Shown piece by piece: positions 58,140 to 64,000 of a stretch of 64,000 nucleotides of DNA; position 1 is the first letter of the stretch; each line of letters opens with the position of its first letter. Below the pieces are notes generated by a model that saw nothing but the letters and a program-made list of their open reading frames with translations, was not told where the DNA came from and made no database searches. Origin of the DNA: Lunularia cruciata (Eukaryota > Streptophyta > Marchantiopsida > Lunulariales > Lunulariaceae); assembly GCA_948567375.1 (NCBI GenBank), contig OX419755.1:79936218-80000217 (forward strand). The letters are read 5' to 3'. A program made the translations under genes and the position numbers.

Positions 58140-59165
58140 ATTGGTGCTTCAACCAATTTTTTTCTTCAACACTTGGAAAGCTTCTTCTTGTTCTGTTTCT
58201 CACAAGTAGTCTTTGGACTTCTTTAGAAGCTTTTTTAGGGGTGCACCAAGCATCACATAGTTTGATACAAAGCGTTTGTAGTATCCAACATGTCCCAAGA
58301 AGACCCTCAGCTCCTGAATGTTTTTAGGGGATCTCAAAGCTGAGATGAATTTCACCTTCTCAACATCAACTTCAATACCTCAGCTTGAGATCCAATGCAC
58401 CAAAAGAATACCTTCCTTCATTGTGAAGAAGCATTTCTCTATGCATAAGGATAAGCCGGCACATTGATACCTTTCAAAATGTTGGCAAAGGTAATCCAAA
58501 TGTACTTCTCTTTGCTCAAACACAGAAAAATCATCATTGAAGACTTCCACAAATTTTGCACAAAAAATCTTTGAAGATTGCATTCATCATCCCTTGGAAA
58601 CTAGTGGGAGCATTACACAACCTAAAGGGCATTTGATTGTAAGAAAAAGTGCCGCAATTGGTAGTGAATATAGTTTTGTCTTTGTCTTCTTATGATTATA
58701 GCATGAGAATTCATTTAGAAAGCTATAGTAAGGATGACTAGCTACTTGGTCCAAAATTGTATTGGTAAAAGGTAAGGGATGATGATCCTTCCTTGTGATT
58801 GCATTCAGCTTGCAAAAGTCTTGGCACACTCAAATCTTCCTAGTCTTCTTCTTTGGAACAATGATAATGAGAGAAACCCACTCACTGCTTAAGATGGGAA
58901 AGATTATTTTGGCCCCTAAGTACTTGTCAATTTCATCTTTCACTAAGAATGATTACTTTGGGTTTAGGCGATACTACCTTTTTCAAACCAGAATTGCACC
59001 TTCAATAAGATCAATCAAATGTTCTCCAAATTGGCATAGAATACCCAACATTTGATCAATCAACCAAGTGAATACATTTTGGTATTCTATAAACAAGGCA
59101 ATGTATCCTACCAACTCCTCCAAAGGGATTGTTTTCAAAATATTCAAAAAATTTCCTTTGGACAA
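58140..59165 (-). pseudogene. Reverse transcriptase of the right gypsy element
   Basis: The frame 58829-58587 starts CQDFCKLNAITRKDHHPLPF and is followed by 58583-58380 with KFVEVFNDDFSVFEQREVHL, the RT palm with one of three active-site residues changed (N for M at the variable position). The upstream part (59165-58983) ends with LVGYIALFIEYQNVFTW. Several stops are present. Confidence 0.82.
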
Positions 59166-59495
59166 AACAACGTCTTGACAATCATTGGGGCTGATGACTC
59201 CTTCAATGTGATTGACTCAGCTTAACCAAAGTTGAATTGCAGTCAAACCCTCTTCCTCCAAATTTTTTTCACCCAAGGTGATGTCATGTGGGTCTTTGTT
59301 TTTGACCTCTACATTGTAGCATTCCAAGTAATTGACTTGGACTTTGTCTTTGGAGTCTTTGGAAGACAAAGACAATAAATCTTTGGATTCATCTTTGTCT
59401 TTTGATGAAGTTTTTTCCCCAAGGTGTGGAACCTTTGTCCAACTCATAGTCACCAGCTTTTGGTCTTCAAACACAATGCCCTTAGACCGTAGCTT

Positions 59496-59876
59496 CTATT
59501 GGTGCCAATCCACAACAACTTGGGCACTATACAACCAAGGTTGTTTGATCAATAGTAGGTAACCAATTTTGATCACTGCACTCAACACAATGTAATTTAA
59601 TTTGAAGGGCACTCCTCTAGTGATTGTTGTAATATTTGACAACATATCCAAAGGCCATCTCTTGGTTTGGGCTGCAAACTTCAAAATGCAGGGTGTTGGC
59701 TCAAGCGTGTGATACCCCAATCGATGTGCAGTGTCTTCCATCATGACATTTACATGTGAATCTAAATCAATGGGTATCAATATGATAAAAAAATCCTTAA
59801 TCTCTACAGCTATTTTGGGAGATCCCAAATCTTCTTGCTCAATACAATAAATTGCAAGCGAGTCCTTCTTTGTCAA
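59496..59876 (-). pseudogene. Protease of the right gypsy element
   Basis: This 126-residue frame has LIPIDLDSHVNVMMEDTAHR, where the active site D-L-G-S has become D-L-D-S. It lies between the zinc knuckle and RT, as expected. Confidence 0.6.
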
Positions 59877-60539
59877 TGCCCTTACTTTCTTGAGTGCTAA
59901 ACTTAACTATTTCTTGTATAGATTGTTGTCCTCCCACAATTGCTTAAATGTAACAATAGCATTCATGGAAACCAAGTTGGCCACTATATTGTATTGGGAT
60001 ACTCTCACCATCTTTGCCTTCATCATTGGGTTTGAAGTCTCTCCTCGTTCAAATTGGACTTCAGCGCGCTTCATGATGGCAACCGGAACACCAATGGTCT
60101 TGACCAAAGGTTCTTTGGGCTTGCCCACCTTGGCTTGGATCAAATCCTTGACTTTGGATTTGATGTCAGCCATAAATACTGGAGGTTTTGTCTTTGTATC
60201 CTCCTCTAAACTCATTCCCAAGTTCTTTGTATTGCCTCTTGGATTTCTTTTTGCAAGGCTTTGGCTTTAGCTTTGGCTAGGATCTACTCCTCCTTTGCAA
60301 AAATAATAGCTTTTGGGCGCAGCCTTTTTGCCTTCCGTGAAGATGAAGAAGTAGTACTCACTTCTTCAGGATCACACTTCTACTCAAGCGTGTCTCAACC
60401 TTCAAAATTTTGAGGTCTGGCCATTCTCCTTTTGAAGCTATACTCCCATTTTGAGGTCTCTCTTCCTCAAGTATTATGAAATTTACATTGGTATCTCCTT
60501 TTGATTGGAGCACAACATGCTCAATTGGGGTTGGTACAT

Positions 60540-61650
60540 ACTTTACCAAAGGCTTTGGGTTACATGGTTGTGGGCATTGATTACTAAAGTGGCCCAATCC
60601 TTTGCAATTTCCATAGAGTGGAACATACCCAACCTGATGCCTCGGCTCAGTGCAATTTGGAGACCAATGGTCATAGAGCCACAATTATAATAAGCACCCA
60701 ATGCAACATTCTGAGGCAGATTCTGGCTGCCCATTGGTGGTCTTTGTTGAAGAGCATTGTTGTTGTACTCCCTTGGTCCATACCTCGGACCTTGATACAA
60801 TGTACTAGCTTGAGGTTGTATCTCTAGAGTCTTGTACACTACCTCTTCTTTCTTATTTTGGTCCCATCTTGGAACCCAATCAATTTGTTACCCTAGAAAT
60901 GAAGTTTGGGTCAAACACTCCGTGTTGGCATGGCTTGACTTACCACACGTAGTGCACCATACAATTGGTCTGCCAAACAAAGGAGGCTTTCTTTGGTCCT
61001 TTGCCATAATCATCTAGATCTAGAAATCCGCAAACTCTTTAAAAAGAGTCTCCACCGTAGTGTCAGTTTTATTTACAACCTTTGTTGGGGTGTCAATACC
61101 TTCTTTCCTCCTTGCCTTTGTGTTCTTTTTGGCTTTGAGTCTTCTTTGGATTTTGAAGAAGAATTGGAAGACATGGAGGATTCTTCCAAAGAAGGAGATG
61201 TACTTTGAGAAACCCTTCATCTTGGTTCCTTGCCTTTCTTCTCCTGATTTCTTTGGTTATTGGAGGAGTGAGAGTGGGCCCCTTGTATCGGGCGACAAGT
61301 TTGAGAACTTTGTCTAGGGAAGTTACATTCTTCTCCCTAGCAAAGATGAAAATCTTTAGGAACAATCCGTTGAGGAACCAAGTGATAGCTTGGGCATCAA
61401 AGTAACTCACCACATCGGATTGCTTTGGCACTTGGTTCAATAATGCCATCAATTGCTTAGAGTAGTCTCTCAACTTCTCATTCATCCCTTGGTCTAGATC
61501 ATTGAGTGCCGCAAAGACACTTATATCATAATCAACTTCCTAGAATTATTCCAAGAAGTTGTTTTGCAAGTCCATCCAATTGGTGGGGTTAAATGCATGT
61601 ACCAGCCCTAAGCTTTCCTTTGGAGTAGACTTGGGAAAATTTGTAGGCAT
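60540..61650 (-). pseudogene. Gag of the right gypsy element
   Basis: The frame 61485-61093 reads LRDYSKQLMALLNQVPKQSD and AITWFLNGLFLKIFIFAREK, typical plant gypsy gag. A zinc knuckle remnant with GNCKGLGHFSNQCPQP lies near 60615-60570, its first Cys lost. Frames between are broken. Confidence 0.72.
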
Positions 61651-61880
61651 TTTGTAGAGTCATGCTCTTTATTGGCTAAGAAGATGACTTCAAATTCTTT
61701 GATGAATTTGTCTAAATCTTCATCTTGTTATGTCCCCTTATATTTCTAGTAGGTGTGTCGGGTGATGGGTAATGAAGTCATTTTGTAGCTGTATGAAATA
61801 GATTCCAGTAATGTTGAACTTGATGGCCTTGAAGAACTAATTGGTACTAATGTCGTGTTGTCAAAATGTTGATGAAGATC

Positions 61881-62178
61881 TATAACACCCATTTGTGCAT
61901 GTGTGTGGTATTGTGATATTTAGCTTGGTATTACAAGTACTTGAGAGATATTCTTTATATAAAGACAAAGGATGGTTCTACATAGAATCCAAAATAGTGG
62001 TGCTCATCTTTCCACTTCCTCTAAAGTAAGGTACCCTTTATCTTAGCTATGACTAAATTTAGCTAATCATGACTAATGTAGAACTATCCTTTATATCTAT
62101 ATAAATAATATTCTCTCAAGTACTTATAATACCAAGCTAAATCTCACAATACCACACACATGCACAAATGGGTGTTAC
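61881..62178. repeat. Inverted LTR-LTR junction (palindrome-like)
   Basis: 61881-61983 is the first 103 bp of the 62487-type LTR in plus orientation. 61985-62178 is the first about 194 bp of the same LTR in minus orientation. The two face each other and form an imperfect inverted repeat with 103-bp arms and about 91 bp between them. Confidence 0.85.
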
Positions 62179-62486
62179 ATTTACCCTTGGACTTAGTTTT
62201 CACTTTGTCCTCAAAGTGAAGGTATCTCTACCTTCTATGATACATTTTCAACTTATCATGGTTAATCCTATCAAAGTATCTTCCTCCCAATCCCTTGAGA
62301 TCATAGGTGTAATTGCCCCACACCTTCTCTACTATAAAAGGTCCAAAGAACTTAGGCAAAAACTTCTTTTGCACTCTCTTGAATTGAATAGAATCAAACA
62401 ACATTACCCAATCACCTTCTTTGAAAGGCTCCACCTTCTTCTTGCCTTGCCTCTTGTCATAGCTCTCCATTTTTTTTCCTTTGGGC
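62179..62486 (-). pseudogene. C-terminal integrase domain of a third gypsy element
   Basis: The minus frame reads FKEGDWVMLFDSIQFKRVQK, then KFFGPFIVEKVWGNYTYDLK and FDRINHDKLKMYH, the GPF/Y domain that ends gypsy integrases, followed by a stop at 62228. A purine-rich stretch and an LTR start (62178, minus) come next, so this is the 3' end of the element that owns the TGTAACACCC LTR. It is cut on its right by the LTR at 62487. Confidence 0.75.
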
Positions 62487-63178
62487 TGTAACACCCATTT
62501 GTGCATGTGTGTGGTATTGTGATATTTAGCTTGATATTACAAGTACTTAAGAGATATTATTTATATAGAGATAAAGGATGGTTCTATATTAGTCATGGTT
62601 AGCTAAAGTTAGTCATAGCTAAGATAGAGGGGACCTTACTTTAGAAGAAGTAGAAAAGATGAGCACCATTATTTTGGATTTTAGTGTGTTGACTTGGTAT
62701 TATTCCTAGGTGTTTGGCTTTGAGGAAAGAGTTGAGAACTCTTGGGCCCGCAAGCCTTTTTGTTTTGGATTCTTCTTTAGTCCAAGGATAGCCCATGTGA
62801 AGGAATCCTTGACTTAGTGGTTGGGTCAAGATAAGACCACATGCTTAGGGGAATATGCCCATGTGAATGGATATTCCTTTCTACTTTTTGACTTTACTTG
62901 ACTTTTAGTCTAGTAACTTGAGTTACTATGGTAATTAGTAACTTTGGTACGTAACTATTTCACAAGTATATAAACAAGGGGTGAGGAGGTACTCATCATC
63001 CTTTCATTTGCAACTATCTCTCTCTCATTGAGTTCTCTAGTGAGCAATGTCTTGAGTCTTGGAGTGTTAGCCTTGGAGGAGTATGATGGAGTTGGGGTTC
63101 CTTGCCTTCTTAGTCCATGGTGCGCTACCATAATAGCCATCAGAGGTTCATCCTAAGTGAGAGACAGGCCGGCTCACA
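62487..63178 (+). repeat. 5' LTR of a plus-strand gypsy element running off the right edge
   Basis: 692 bp, starting TGTAACACCC and ending GGCTCACA, with a TATA box (AGTATATAAACAAGG) near 62965. It matches the solo LTR 52500-53176 and the truncated LTR 45861-46450. It interrupts the integrase remnant on its left. Confidence 0.88.
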
Positions 63179-63182
63179 TTTT

Positions 63183-63200
63183 TGGTTCCGTTGCCGGGAC
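63183..63200 (+). other. Primer-binding site, tRNA-Asp type
   Basis: TGGTTCCGTTGCCGGGAC begins four bases after the LTR end. It is close to the TGGCGCCGTTGCCGGGGA site, complementary to tRNA-Asp, that is common in plant Athila/Tat elements. Confidence 0.75.
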
Positions 63201-63219
63201 CTCTCTAGAAGACAAGATA

Positions 63220-63390
63220 ATGTTCCGCGTCCAATTCTACATTAGGCAGAAGGAGGCTATGAGAGCTCACTTGGAGAGAACATTAGGAGAGGAGAGGGCT
63301 GAACTTATGTTAGAGAACCAAGATCCATTTGTATACCCTGTAGTTCATTATGATGTCTTTGAGGTGATATTGTACATCTTGTACACATGA
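63220..63390 (+). CDS. Short conserved leader ORF of a retroelement, copy 3
   Basis: A 56-residue frame opens with ATG at 63220: MFRVQFYIRQKEAMRAHLER, then ELMLENQDPFVYPVVHYDVF, ending ILYILYT and a stop. It starts 20 bp after the primer-binding site. The pattern N-x-D-P-[FI]-V-x-P-V and the ending match copies at 44484 and 55519, which belong to a different LTR family. Function unknown. Confidence 0.45.
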   Translation: MFRVQFYIRQKEAMRAHLERTLGEERAELMLENQDPFVYPVVHYDVFEVILYILYT

Positions 63391-64000
63391 GAGGAATTAG
63401 AGAGATTGTGTGAGGTGGATTGCAGATTTTGGGGATTAAGGTGATTTTGGGCAAAATCTCAAGTTTGAGATCTGGACTTGAGATTTCTACACATGATAGC
63501 TTGGGTTATCTTTCAGTTAGCACATTTTAAATTATTGTGAGAGCTTCTATGCGCACTAGGCTAGAATTTTTGAAAGTTGATAGGGTAAAGTGCTCCCGCA
63601 ACTGTATGCTCTCTGGAAAATTGTATAGAGTCTGCCATTTCTTCAATTTTCAGTGAATTGTCCTGAAAATTTCCAAACAAATTCAGTGCATTGTATCCTA
63701 CCTGCTGCCACAAAAATTAGAGAGAGATCATTCTTGCGCAAGGAGAAATGAGTTTTTGAAGAGAGGGGGGGTGGTTTTCAGACCAAATCTGAAATATGGG
63801 TGCTGAATAGAAAGGTGTCTATGCCAAATGGCTTGATGAAAAGATCTGAAATTTTGCAGGGAGGTACGCCCTGGAGTTGTTATCAAGTGTAAAAAATTTC
63901 AGAGGACTGTAACATACTGGTTTGGAGATTTGAGTGACATTGTGAGGAAGGGTCAATTCTGCAGAGTGGAGATCTCATGCATGAGAAGTTTGAGATCAAC
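63391..64000 (+). other. Retroelement leader, no gene seen
   Basis: Continues after the short ORF without a recognisable frame. The gag would be expected further right. Confidence 0.5.

Larger units (their letters stand above)
56342..61880 (-). mobile_element. Athila/Tat-like Ty3/gypsy internal region (gag-pol), decayed
   Basis: On the minus strand the order from 61880 is gag, zinc knuckle, protease, RT, RNase H, integrase, polypurine tract. The RT box FVEVFNDDFSVF resembles the FxEVFMDDFSVF of plant Athila/Tat elements, unlike the YLDD-type chromovirus at 798-6357. The 5' end is broken at 61881 by a fragment of another LTR, and no primer-binding site was found. Frames contain many stops. 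Confidence 0.82.

Noticed and set aside
1..64000. tRNA, rRNA and CRISPR features.
   Set aside because: None was seen. The tRNA-like hits are retroelement primer-binding sites, and the short direct repeats lack CRISPR-like spacing.

Overview
The window is nuclear DNA of a land plant. It holds three spliced plant genes recognised end to end plus one short ribosomal-protein gene, in an island of about 20 kb (roughly 19.56-39.9 kb). Large, decayed, nested retroelements flank the island on both sides. Short introns (75 bp to about 730 bp), compact genes and the mix of elements suggest a bryophyte such as a moss. This is an inference; a lycophyte or fern is not excluded.

Left flank (1-19.56 kb). 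A minus-strand retroelement (gag with two zinc knuckles, then retropepsin, then a C5-cytosine DNA methyltransferase domain) runs from about 9.2 kb off the left edge. It is interrupted by a complete Ty3/gypsy element (798-6357) with 411/412-bp LTRs, a CCCTT target duplication, an initiator-Met-type primer-binding site, and heat-shock-element-like motifs upstream of an LTR TATA box. To its right a plus-strand reverse-transcriptase element (about 12.2-19.5 kb) is split by a 3.7-kb insertion (14325-18045). That insertion carries remnants of an acidic, coiled-coil, gag-like protein.

Gene island. In order: a bifunctional nuclease (BBD type, plus, 10 exons), DPH2 of diphthamide synthesis (minus, 10 exons), mitochondrial ribosomal protein uL23m (plus, 2 exons; divergent from DPH2 across 565 bp), and a two-domain plastid fibrillin of FBN10/PAP12 type (plus, 12 exons including a proposed 9-nt microexon). 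Two weaker candidates follow at 37.3-38.4 kb. The genes serve nuclease/defence, translation-factor modification, organelle translation and plastid lipid-associated functions. No operon-like logic is implied.

Right flank (39.9-64 kb). This is a mosaic: a retropepsin fragment, several copies in both orientations of the acidic coiled-coil gag-like family, three copies of a short conserved ORF placed just after LTRs, a solo LTR (52500-53176), and a minus-strand Athila/Tat-like gypsy pol (56342-61880). It ends with an inverted LTR-LTR junction (61881-62178) and the 5' LTR plus tRNA-Asp-type primer site of a plus-strand element that continues off the right edge. Almost all retroelement frames are broken, often where CGA, CAG, CAA or TGG codons would be expected, which fits decay of methylated cytosines.

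Exon boundaries were set by eye from GT-AG sites, phase and family conservation. No alignment or transcript data were available.
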